Source: JBOGOC01 sp050747525 (GTDB lineage Bacteria > Acidobacteriota > Polarisedimenticolia > JACPZX01 > DASXTC01). Taken from it: a DNA stretch of 13,130 bases. Of this stretch, positions 6,029 through 13,130 are shown in pieces; the first letter of the stretch is position 1, and every line of letters starts with the position of its first letter. The DNA lies in contig JBOGOC010000108.1 of assembly GCA_050747525.1 (NCBI GenBank), positions 1 to 13,130 of the forward strand. Reading direction: 5' to 3'. The translations under genes were made by a program, and so were the position numbers. The notes beneath the pieces were generated by a model. The model saw nothing but the letters and a program-made list of their open reading frames with translations. It did no database searches and was not told the origin of the DNA.

Positions 6029-9000
6029 TTGAGGCACGGACGCTGGCTCGTTCCCCTCATGTCAGGCCTGGCTCTTGCCAACGGGCTGTCCGTACGCGCC
6101 GCCGGGCGCGAGCTGACCTTCGCGCAGCGCGTCGCTGCCCAGCGCGCCATCGAGCGCGTCTACTACGCCCATCAGGTTGACGCCGTGCTCCCCTTCGAGC
6201 AGGCGGTGCCGGACGACCTGCTCGAACGCAAGGTCCGCGACTACCTCCTCCAGTCGGCCGCGCTCGAGCAGCGGTGGGGCCAGCCGATCACCGCATCGAT
6301 GCTGCGCGAGGAAGCGGCCCGCATCGCGCGTTCCACGCGCATGCCCGACCGGCTCCTCGAGATCTACGAAGCTCTGGGCAACGATCCCGTGCTCATCCTG
6401 GAGACCCTCGCCCGCCCGGCCCTGGCCGGCCGCCTGGCTCGCGCGCGCCTGGCGTCCGATCCGTCCCTGCAGGCCGACGCGCGCCGCGAGGCCGTCGAGC
6501 CGTGGGACGAATGGTGGACCGAGGCCGCACTCTCCTTCGACCCGGCAAGCGTGACCACGGTCGCCGGCCCATCCGACGTCGTGCCGTACCCTCGACCGAC
6601 CCAGCTCACCAACTGCCCTCCGAACGACACGTGGGATACGGGAGGGGCGCTGGCGCCGCAGGAGCACCGCGCCTTCCACACCGCCATCTGGACCGGCACC
6701 CGGATGATTGTCTGGGGCGGGTTCTCCAGCGTTCAGAACGTAGCCTTCAACACCGGCGTTCAGTACGATCCGCTCACCGACACCTCGACTCCCACAACGA
6801 CCATCGGCGCACCCTCACCACGCTCGAGCCACACCGCCGTCTGGACGGGAAGCAGGATGATCGTCTGGGGCGGGATCAGCGACTCCACGGGCGCTTCCTA
6901 CGATCCGATGACGGATACCTGGTCGCCCATCTCGACGGTCGGCGCTCCGTCGAGCCGCTCGGGCCACACGGCTGTGTGGACCGGGTCGCGCATGCTGATC
7001 TGGGGGGGAGAACACTTCGATGGCGTGGAAGTCTCTGACCTGAACACGGGAGCCCAGTACGATCCGGAGAACGACCAGTGGACCCCCATGACGACCGTGC
7101 AGGCTCCCAGCGCGCGTAGCCGTCACACCGCCGTGTGGACCGGCGACACGATGATCGTCTGGGGAGGAGGCGTTGTGACCGGGGGGCTGCTGTCCACCGG
7201 AGGAAGGTACGATCCGCAGGCCGATTCCTGGACGCCGACGAACACCGTTGACGCTCCCACTGCCCGGGTGCGGCACTCCGCTGTCTGGGTGGGGGGGCGG
7301 ATGATCGTCTGGGGAGGCTTGTTCGGGGGGGTTACGCGCTTGGATTCAGGCGCGCTCTATGACCCCGTGCTCGACAGCTGGGTCGCCACAACTCCGGCCG
7401 GTGTCCCAGCTGCACGTTACGACCACACCGCCGTCGAGGCCGGCGACGTCATGATCGTGTGGGGCGGCGACGAGGGGTTGCCGGAAGGGCCGGGGACGGG
7501 CGCCCGGTTCGATCCCGTCTCCAACGCCTGGTCGCCCATCGCCGCGGCAGGGGCTCCCAAGACGCGTTTCTGGCACACGGCGGCCTGGACGGGGAGCCGC
7601 ATGGTCGTGTGGGGCGGAAGCCCTCCCGGCGGCGAGGTGTATGGCCGCTACGATCCGGCCACCGACACGTGGGCCAATTCTCCTTATCACCCCCGCACCA
7701 ACTCCGGACAGGCGCTCTGGACGGGAAGCCTCATGATCATCGGCAATGGTCGCGTGACGGCCGGAACCCTTGACCCCGCCACGCCGCTCGAGCGCTACGA
7801 CCCGACGCTCGACATCTGGACAACGGCCTCGTCGCTTGGCGCCCCCACCGGGAGCGGGGGCCTTGGAGCCGGGCCGCCCGTCTGGACCGGCCAGTACGTC
7901 ATCACCCTGGCGAAGCGCTACGATCCGATCTCCGACGTCTGGACCCCGGTCTCCACCGTCGGCGCGCCTTCCCCCCTGGTTCCCGTGACGCGGATGGTCG
8001 CCGTCTGGACAGGCAGCCGGATGATCGTCTGGAGGCCCGACAGCGGCGGGCGCTACGACCCGGCCACCGACACCTGGACACCCATGTCCAACGTGGGCGC
8101 TCCGCCTTCCGAAGAAGGATACGAAGGCGTCTGGACCGGCAGCCTCATGGTCGTCTGGGGCGGATACGACGGCTTCGACACGTGGGGTGGCCTGTACGAC
8201 CCGGCGACCGACTCCTGGTCTCCGCTGAGCCAGACGGACCAGCCCTCGCCCCGCTCCTACTTCGGCATGGTCTGGGTCGGCGGGCGGATGGTCGTATGGG
8301 GAGGCTACGGCCTGAAGTGCCCACCTGGAGGCTGTACCTTGTCGGACCGCTATCAGGACACCGGAGGCAGCTACGACCCGAACACCGATGTCTGGACACC
8401 CTTCACCGGGATAGCCGGCCGCGAGCAGGTGGCCGCCGTCTCCACGGGAACCGAGGCCATCTTCTGGGGAGGGGACAGGTGCGGGACGGCCGCCTGCGAC
8501 ACGGGGCTCGGCCAGACCTTCCAGGACGGCTTCCGCTTCGACCCACAGACCGGCGCCATCAGGCAGCTGTCCACCGTCAACGCGCCGTCCCCGCGCGGAG
8601 GAAGCTCCGCCGTCTGGACCGGAGACCAGATGCTCGTGTGGGGAGGCTTCGACAGCCAGGATCCACTCCTGGACGGCGGCCGCATGGGGATCGGAGTCCC
8701 GGGCCCCGACGTCGACGCCGACGGATGGGATGCCAACTGCGACTGCGCCGACGCCGACCCATCGGTCCACCCCGGCGCCCCCCAGCTCTGCGGCGACGGC
8801 CTGAACAACGACTGCAGCCACCCGCAATGGCCCGCCCTGACCGGCACCAACGAAGCCGATGATGACGGCGACAGCTTCACGGAATGCGCCGGCGACTGCG
8901 ACGACCAGACCCAGGCCACCCATCCCGGCGCCCCGGAGGTCAACGACGGCCAGGACAACCAGTGCCCCGGCGACCAGGGATTCGGCTCGGTCGACGAGGT

Positions 9001-9766
9001 GACGGACCTCTTCTTCCCCGACGCATCCAACACGGCAACGATCTGCTGGCTCGCCCAGCCCGGGGCCTCGACGTACCGGCTCGCTCTCGCCGGAGAGCCG
9101 TTCCTGGTGCCGGACCAGCATTGCAACCCACCGGCCGCCCCCAGCTGCACCAACGACACACTGCTGCCCCTTCCCGGCCGCGTCATCTACTACCTCGTCC
9201 ACGCCGACAGCCCCCTCGCGGGAAGCTGGGGCCGCAGGTCCACAGGCACCGAAACCACCGTGATCTGCAACACGGGAGCCCCGGCACAGGAGTTCAGCTT
9301 CGTCGACAACCCACTCGTCGATGACGTCCCGGCCACCGCGCTCCACGACTTCTTCGACGCACTGCCGCCCCCCGCGCCGACCGACTACATCCTCTTCGAA
9401 ATCGAGAGCACCCCGGGCACAATCGAAAGCTGGTGCGAGCAGGGGGCCGACTTCTATACCGACACCTACCTCACCACGGCGCCCTTCGGAGCGATCGAGT
9501 ACTCAGGCTCCTGGAACAAATGGTACCGCCCCCCCGGCGGCGGATGGACCGGCCCCTTCGACATCTCCAGCGTGAACTTCTTCGGCACCAGCTGCTCCGC
9601 CCCCTATTCCTGGTGCACCGAATGGGGATTCGGCGACCTCTTCCTCTGGATCGACCCCGCCGCCACGACGACGTGCGAGCTCAGCAACGACAGCCTAGGC
9701 TGCGGCAACGGGGGGCGCCTGAGGATTCGGGTCGGGCCCACGCGGATTACCACGTGCGGGTTCTGA
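6029..9766 (+). CDS. giant secreted kelch-repeat protein with MopE motifs, copy 1, 1245 aa
   Basis: The start TTG 6029 is chosen over GTG 5975 because AGGAGGA lies 6 nt upstream and because the paralogue's homology begins exactly here. Order: signal peptide about 1-25 (core L-V-P-L-M-S-G-L-A-L-A); helical module about 27-160 (L-T-F-A-Q-R-V, D-D-L-L-E-R-K-V-R-D-Y-L, A-L-G-N-D-P), which recalls the N-terminal part of SurA-like foldases but has no PPIase domain; 14 kelch units about 205-890 with the core W-T-G-S-R-M-I-V-W-G-G, the eighth to tenth degenerate; two MopE-type metal-binding motifs about 893-985 (C-D-C-A-D-A-D-P-S-V-H-P-G-A-P and D-C-D-D-Q-T-Q-A-T-H-P-G-A-P); an FN3-like segment about 990-1075; then a Cys- and Trp-rich C-terminal domain to 1245 that I do not recognise. 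Fourteen units would suit two seven-bladed propellers (inference). It is probably extracellular or surface-bound, possibly binding Ca2+ or Cu through the acidic motifs. It stops 25 bp before copy 2, so the two are likely co-transcribed. Confidence 0.87.
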   Translation: MRHGRWLVPLMSGLALANGLSVRAAGRELTFAQRVAAQRAIERVYYAHQVDAVLPFEQAVPDDLLERKVRDYLLQSAALEQRWGQPITASMLREEAARIARSTRMPDRLLEIYEALGNDPVLILETLARPALAGRLARARLASDPSLQADARREAVEPWDEWWTEAALSFDPASVTTVAGPSDVVPYPRPTQLTNCPPNDTWDTGGALAPQEHRAFHTAIWTGTRMIVWGGFSSVQNVAFNTGVQYDPLTDTSTPTTTIGAPSPRSSHTAVWTGSRMIVWGGISDSTGASYDPMTDTWSPISTVGAPSSRSGHTAVWTGSRMLIWGGEHFDGVEVSDLNTGAQYDPENDQWTPMTTVQAPSARSRHTAVWTGDTMIVWGGGVVTGGLLSTGGRYDPQADSWTPTNTVDAPTARVRHSAVWVGGRMIVWGGLFGGVTRLDSGALYDPVLDSWVATTPAGVPAARYDHTAVEAGDVMIVWGGDEGLPEGPGTGARFDPVSNAWSPIAAAGAPKTRFWHTAAWTGSRMVVWGGSPPGGEVYGRYDPATDTWANSPYHPRTNSGQALWTGSLMIIGNGRVTAGTLDPATPLERYDPTLDIWTTASSLGAPTGSGGLGAGPPVWTGQYVITLAKRYDPISDVWTPVSTVGAPSPLVPVTRMVAVWTGSRMIVWRPDSGGRYDPATDTWTPMSNVGAPPSEEGYEGVWTGSLMVVWGGYDGFDTWGGLYDPATDSWSPLSQTDQPSPRSYFGMVWVGGRMVVWGGYGLKCPPGGCTLSDRYQDTGGSYDPNTDVWTPFTGIAGREQVAAVSTGTEAIFWGGDRCGTAACDTGLGQTFQDGFRFDPQTGAIRQLSTVNAPSPRGGSSAVWTGDQMLVWGGFDSQDPLLDGGRMGIGVPGPDVDADGWDANCDCADADPSVHPGAPQLCGDGLNNDCSHPQWPALTGTNEADDDGDSFTECAGDCDDQTQATHPGAPEVNDGQDNQCPGDQGFGSVDEVTDLFFPDASNTATICWLAQPGASTYRLALAGEPFLVPDQHCNPPAAPSCTNDTLLPLPGRVIYYLVHADSPLAGSWGRRSTGTETTVICNTGAPAQEFSFVDNPLVDDVPATALHDFFDALPPPAPTDYILFEIESTPGTIESWCEQGADFYTDTYLTTAPFGAIEYSGSWNKWYRPPGGGWTGPFDISSVNFFGTSCSAPYSWCTEWGFGDLFLWIDPAATTTCELSNDSLGCGNGGRLRIRVGPTRITTCGF

Positions 9767-12700
9767 CATCGGGCGTCATGGGGGCACCTCATTGAGGCAC
9801 GGACGCTGGCTCGTTCCTCTCATGTCGTGCGTGGCTCTCGCCAACGGACTCTCCGTTGACGCCTCCGGCCACGACCTGACCTTCGCGCAGCGCGTTGACG
9901 CCCAGCGTGCCATCGAGCGCGTCTACTACGCCCATCAGGTCGACGCCAGGCTCCCCTTCGAGCAGGCGGTCCCGGACGACCTGCTCGAGCGCAAGGTCCG
10001 CGACTACCTCCTCCAGTCGGCCGCGCTCGAGCAGCGGTGGGGCCAGCCGATCACCGCATCGATGTTGCGCGAGGAAGCGGCCCGCATCGCGCGTTCCACG
10101 CGCATGCCCGACCGGCTCCTCGAGATCTACGAAGCTCTGGGCAACGATCCCGTGCTCGTCCTGGAGACCCTCGCCCGCCCGGCCCTGGCCGGCCGCCTGG
10201 CGCGCGCGCGCTTCGCGTCCGATCCGGCCCTGCAGGCTGAGTCGCGCCGCGAGGTCGTCGACGGCGTGAGCGTCGCGACCGACGCAGAAAGCCTGGTGGA
10301 GCCGGCGTGGGAGGAATGGTGGACCGAGGCCGCGCGCTCCCTCGACCCGGCAAGCGTGGCCACCGTCGCCGGCCCATCCGATGTCGTGCCGTACCCGCGA
10401 CCGACCCAGCTCACCAACTGCCCTCCGAACGACACCTGGGACACGGGTGGGGCGCTGGCGCCGCAGGATTACCGCTACAACCACACCACCGTCTGGACCG
10501 GCAGCCGGATGATTGTCTGGGGCGGGTACTCCAGCATTCAGGATGCAGCCTTCGGTACCGGCGTCCAGTACGATCCGCTGACCGATACATCGACTCCTAC
10601 CACGACCATCGGCGCACCTTCACCACGCTCGGGTCACACTGCCGTCTGGACGGGAAGCCGTATGATCGTCTGGGGCGGCACCAGCGACTCCACGGGGGCT
10701 TCCTACGATCCGATGACGGACAGCTGGTCGCCCACCTCGATGGTCGACGCTCCGGTGAGCCGCTCGAGCCACACGGCTGTCTGGACCGGGTCGCACATGC
10801 TGATCTGGGGGGGGGAGCACGTCGAGGGCACGGTCGTCTCGGACCTGGACACGGGAGCCCAGTACGATCCGCAGAACGACCAGTGGACTCCCATGACGAC
10901 CGCGCAGGCTCCCACCGGGCGTAGCCGTCACGCCGCCGTGTGGACCGGCTCCACGATGATCGTCTGGGGAGGAGTCAGGGCGAACGGGGTGCTGCTGTCC
11001 ACCGGAGGAAGGTACGATCCACAGGCCGATTCCTGGACGCCGACGAGCACCGTGAACGCTCCGTCCCCCCGGACGGGGCACTCCGCTGTCTGGATGGCCG
11101 GGGGGATGATCGTCTGGGGAGGCAACGTCGGGGTGGGTACGCGCTTCAATTCGGGCGCGATCTACTACCCCGGGCTCGACAGCTGGGTCGCCACCACCCT
11201 GACCGGCGCCCCGGCTGCACGCACCAACCACACCGCCGTCGACGCCGGCGGCGTCATGATCGTGTGGGGCGGCGACGAGGTGTTGGGTGCCGGGCTGCCG
11301 GGGACGGGGGCCCGGTTCGATCCCGCCTTCAACACCTGGTCGCCCATCGCCGCGGCAGGGGCCCCGAAGACGCGCTCCAGGCACACGGCGATCTGGACGG
11401 GGAGCCGCATGGTCGTGTGGGGAGGAGACCCACCCGGCGCCGAGCTGTATGCCCGATACGATCCGGCCACCGACACATGGGCCAATCCTCCGCATTCCCC
11501 TCGCACCAACTCCGGACAGGCGCTCTGGACGGGAAGCCTCATGATCATCGGCAATGGTATTTTGCTGACCACCTCGGAAGGCCCCCCCGCGCCGCTCGAG
11601 CGCTACGACCCGACGCTCGACACCTGGACGGCCGCCTCGTCGATAGGCGTCCCCATCGGCACCGGGAGCAAACTCGGAGCCGGGCCGCCCGTCTGGACCG
11701 GCCAGTACGTCATCACCATGGCGAAGCGCTACGATCCGATCTCCGACGTCTGGACCCCGATATCCACCGTCGGTGCGCCTTCCCCCCTCGTTCCCGTTTC
11801 GAAGACGGTCGCCCTCTGGACAGGCAGCCGCATGCTCGTCTGGAGGCCCGGCAGCGGCGGGCGCTACGACCCGGCCACCGACACCTGGACACCCATGTCC
11901 AACGTGGGCGCTCCGCCTGCTTCGTCAGAATACGAAGGAGTCTGGACCGGGAGCCGCATGGTCGTCTGGGGCGGAACCGACGGCTTCAACGCGTTGGGTG
12001 GCCGGTACGACCCGGTTGCCGATTCCTGGTCTTCGGTCAACTTCCTGGACGCCCCCTTGCCCCGGTCCCACTTCGGAATGGCCTGGGCCGGCGAGCGGAT
12101 GGTCGTGTGGGGAGGCTGGGGCCTGAGGTGCCCACCTTCAGGCTGCACGCAGCCGGAACGCTTCATGGACACCGGAGGAAGCTACGATCCCATCACCGAT
12201 GCCTGGATACCCTTCACCGGGATAGCCGGCCGCCAGCAGGTGTCCGCCGTCTCCACGGGAACCGAGGCGATCTTCTGGGGAGGCGACAGGTGCGGGCAAC
12301 CGGGCTGCACGCATACCCCCGGCCCGGCCTTCCAGGACGGCTTCCGCATCGACCCGCAGACCGGCGTGGTCGCGCCGCTCTCGACCGTCAACGCGCCGTC
12401 CCCGCGCGGAGCGAGCGCCGCCGTCTGGACCGGCGATCAGATGCTCGTATGGGGAGGCTTCGAGCACTTCGGTCCACGCCTGGACGGCGGCCGCTTCGGG
12501 ATCGGGACCCCGGGCCCCGATGCCGACGCCGACGGATTCGATGACTCATGCGACTGCGTGGACGCCGACCCATCGGTCTACCCGGGTGCGCCACAGCTCT
12601 GCGGCGACGCCCAGAACAACGACTGCAGCCACCCGCAATGGCCCGCCCTGACCGGCACCAACGAAGCAGATGATGACGGCGACAGCTTCACGGAATGCGC

Positions 12701-13017
12701 CGGCGACTGCGACGACCAGACCCAGGCCACCCATCCCGGCGCCCCGGAGATCAACGACGGCCAGGACAACCAGTGCCCCGGCGACCAGGGATTCGGCTCG
12801 GTGGACGAGGTGACCGACCTCTATTTCCCCGACGCATCCAACACGGCGACGATCTGCTGGCTCGCCCAGCCCGGAGCCTCGACGTACCGGCTCGCTCTCG
12901 CCGGAGAGCCGTTCCAGGCGCCGGCGCCGGACCAGTATTGCAACCCACCGGCCGCCCCCACTTGCACCAACGACACACTGACGCCGATTCCCGGCAGCAT
13001 CATCGTACATCCTCGCC
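6029..13017 (+). repeat. tandem gene duplication: 6029 to about 9190 against 9792 to about 13017
   Basis: The two units share sequence from the TTG codon onward and none before it. By eye the helical-module part (6190-6430 against 9950-10190) differs at about 5 of 240 bases and the MopE part (8800-9105 against 12610-12912) at about 8 of 300, while a kelch stretch (7045-7240 against 10858-11050) differs at about 9%. Copy 2 carries a 42-nt insertion in the linker after the helical module (near 10258-10305) and lacks the last 190 or so codons. Counts are by eye. Confidence 0.85.
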
Positions 13018-13043
13018 GAACCCCGTCTGGTGTGATTCCGTGA
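9792..13043 (+). CDS. giant secreted kelch-repeat protein with MopE motifs, copy 2, C-terminally truncated, 1083 aa
   Basis: Paralogue of the preceding gene, same domain order: TTG start, signal peptide about 1-25 (L-V-P-L-M-S-C-V-A-L-A), helical module, 14 kelch units, two MopE-type motifs about 909-997, then the start of the FN3-like segment. Only GGGGG (9780-9784) can serve as Shine-Dalgarno, far weaker than copy 1's, so it may depend on translation of copy 1. The linker after the helical module has 14 extra residues (about D-G-V-S-V-A-T-D-A-E-S-L). The end is abnormal: after P-I-P-G-S-I-I the frame reads V-H-P-R-R-T-P-S-G-V-I-P and stops, where copy 1 continues I-Y-Y-L-V-H. Removing one G (13005) restores Y-I-L-A-E, but that frame meets TGA at 13033. 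About 190 residues, including copy 1's unique C-terminal domain, are missing. The protein may still be secreted and fold through the MopE part. Confidence 0.82.
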   Translation: MRHGRWLVPLMSCVALANGLSVDASGHDLTFAQRVDAQRAIERVYYAHQVDARLPFEQAVPDDLLERKVRDYLLQSAALEQRWGQPITASMLREEAARIARSTRMPDRLLEIYEALGNDPVLVLETLARPALAGRLARARFASDPALQAESRREVVDGVSVATDAESLVEPAWEEWWTEAARSLDPASVATVAGPSDVVPYPRPTQLTNCPPNDTWDTGGALAPQDYRYNHTTVWTGSRMIVWGGYSSIQDAAFGTGVQYDPLTDTSTPTTTIGAPSPRSGHTAVWTGSRMIVWGGTSDSTGASYDPMTDSWSPTSMVDAPVSRSSHTAVWTGSHMLIWGGEHVEGTVVSDLDTGAQYDPQNDQWTPMTTAQAPTGRSRHAAVWTGSTMIVWGGVRANGVLLSTGGRYDPQADSWTPTSTVNAPSPRTGHSAVWMAGGMIVWGGNVGVGTRFNSGAIYYPGLDSWVATTLTGAPAARTNHTAVDAGGVMIVWGGDEVLGAGLPGTGARFDPAFNTWSPIAAAGAPKTRSRHTAIWTGSRMVVWGGDPPGAELYARYDPATDTWANPPHSPRTNSGQALWTGSLMIIGNGILLTTSEGPPAPLERYDPTLDTWTAASSIGVPIGTGSKLGAGPPVWTGQYVITMAKRYDPISDVWTPISTVGAPSPLVPVSKTVALWTGSRMLVWRPGSGGRYDPATDTWTPMSNVGAPPASSEYEGVWTGSRMVVWGGTDGFNALGGRYDPVADSWSSVNFLDAPLPRSHFGMAWAGERMVVWGGWGLRCPPSGCTQPERFMDTGGSYDPITDAWIPFTGIAGRQQVSAVSTGTEAIFWGGDRCGQPGCTHTPGPAFQDGFRIDPQTGVVAPLSTVNAPSPRGASAAVWTGDQMLVWGGFEHFGPRLDGGRFGIGTPGPDADADGFDDSCDCVDADPSVYPGAPQLCGDAQNNDCSHPQWPALTGTNEADDDGDSFTECAGDCDDQTQATHPGAPEINDGQDNQCPGDQGFGSVDEVTDLYFPDASNTATICWLAQPGASTYRLALAGEPFQAPAPDQYCNPPAAPTCTNDTLTPIPGSIIVHPRRTPSGVIP

Positions 13044-13082
13044 GCTGAGGCATCGTGGGCACCGTCTCGAGGAGGCGCCACG

Positions 13083-13130
13083 ATGGGAGCAGAAGCTCGC
13101 AGGATTCGCACGGCGGTCCAACGTCATCAG
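13083..13130 (+). CDS. start of an unidentified gene, cut by the window end (16 codons)
   Basis: ATG 13083 is preceded by an excellent Shine-Dalgarno, GAGGAGG (13069-13075), at 7-nt spacing, and the frame is open to the window edge. The visible residues (M-G-A-E-A-R-R-I-R-T-A-V-Q-R-H-Q) are basic, with no signal peptide. They are too few to identify. A small helical N-terminus as in transposon accessory proteins is one possibility, suggested mainly by the broken gene beside it, not by a firm motif. Confidence 0.45.
   Translation, partial: MGAEARRIRTAVQRHQ

Noticed and set aside
6680..8650. Regular repeats considered as a CRISPR-like array
   Set aside because: The repetition is in-frame coding for kelch units of variable spacing and imperfect sequence, not direct repeats with unique spacers.
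7346..9346. 666-codon open frame on the minus strand
   Set aside because: Antisense shadow of kelch copy 1. High GC with C/G-ending codons leaves this frame open; it is low-complexity (G/V/A/R-rich) and has no recognisable domain.

Overview
High-GC bacterial DNA from a Gram-negative organism: it encodes a short outer-membrane beta-barrel protein and several Sec-exported proteins. Long secreted proteins rich in W-T-G-x-x-M-x-V-W-G-G kelch repeats followed by MopE-type metal-binding motifs point loosely to Acidobacteriota, Myxococcota or a similar soil/sediment lineage. No rRNA or other marker is present, so this placement is inference.

Layout. (a) 1-1179, plus strand: small accessory genes. 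Two overlapping small hypothetical genes (167-415, 402-635) are followed by what looks like a decayed HigB/Gp49-type toxin (707-874), whose stop overlaps the start of an intact XRE-family antitoxin-like gene (871-1179). (b) 1254-4980, minus strand: a secreted galactose-oxidase/glyoxal-oxidase-like protein (1254-3545) with its own candidate promoter, and upstream of it an unrecognised membrane protein with two membrane-helix pairs and two PH-like soluble segments (3820-4980). A perfect 12-bp hairpin separates (a) from (b). (c) 5214-5792, plus strand: an outer-membrane beta-barrel protein, divergent from the membrane protein and closed by a 13-bp GC hairpin. (d) 6029-13043, plus strand: two tandem paralogous giant secreted kelch proteins, each with an N-terminal helical module, 14 kelch units and MopE-like motifs. 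The first also has an FN3-like segment and a unique C-terminal domain. The second breaks off inside the FN3-like segment, apparently by a frameshift or an adjoining rearrangement. (e) 13083-13130: the first 16 codons of another gene, running off the window.

How it fits together. Regions (b)-(d) are largely an envelope/secretome cluster. The copper-radical-oxidase-like protein has the Cys, Tyr and two His positions of the active site but Leu where the axial Tyr is expected. The tandem kelch pair is the most striking element. Homology begins exactly at the TTG start codon, the N-terminal and MopE portions are about 97-98% identical by eye, and the kelch portion is clearly more diverged (about 91% in one stretch). 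That pattern suggests duplication followed by localised gene conversion or selection.

I found no CRISPR array, tRNA, rRNA, phage genes or recognised defence system. Nothing here can be called a demonstrated new system. The best leads are the tandem kelch/MopE pair and its truncated end, the axial-Tyr-to-Leu copper-oxidase homologue, and the toxin remnant fused to an intact antitoxin gene.
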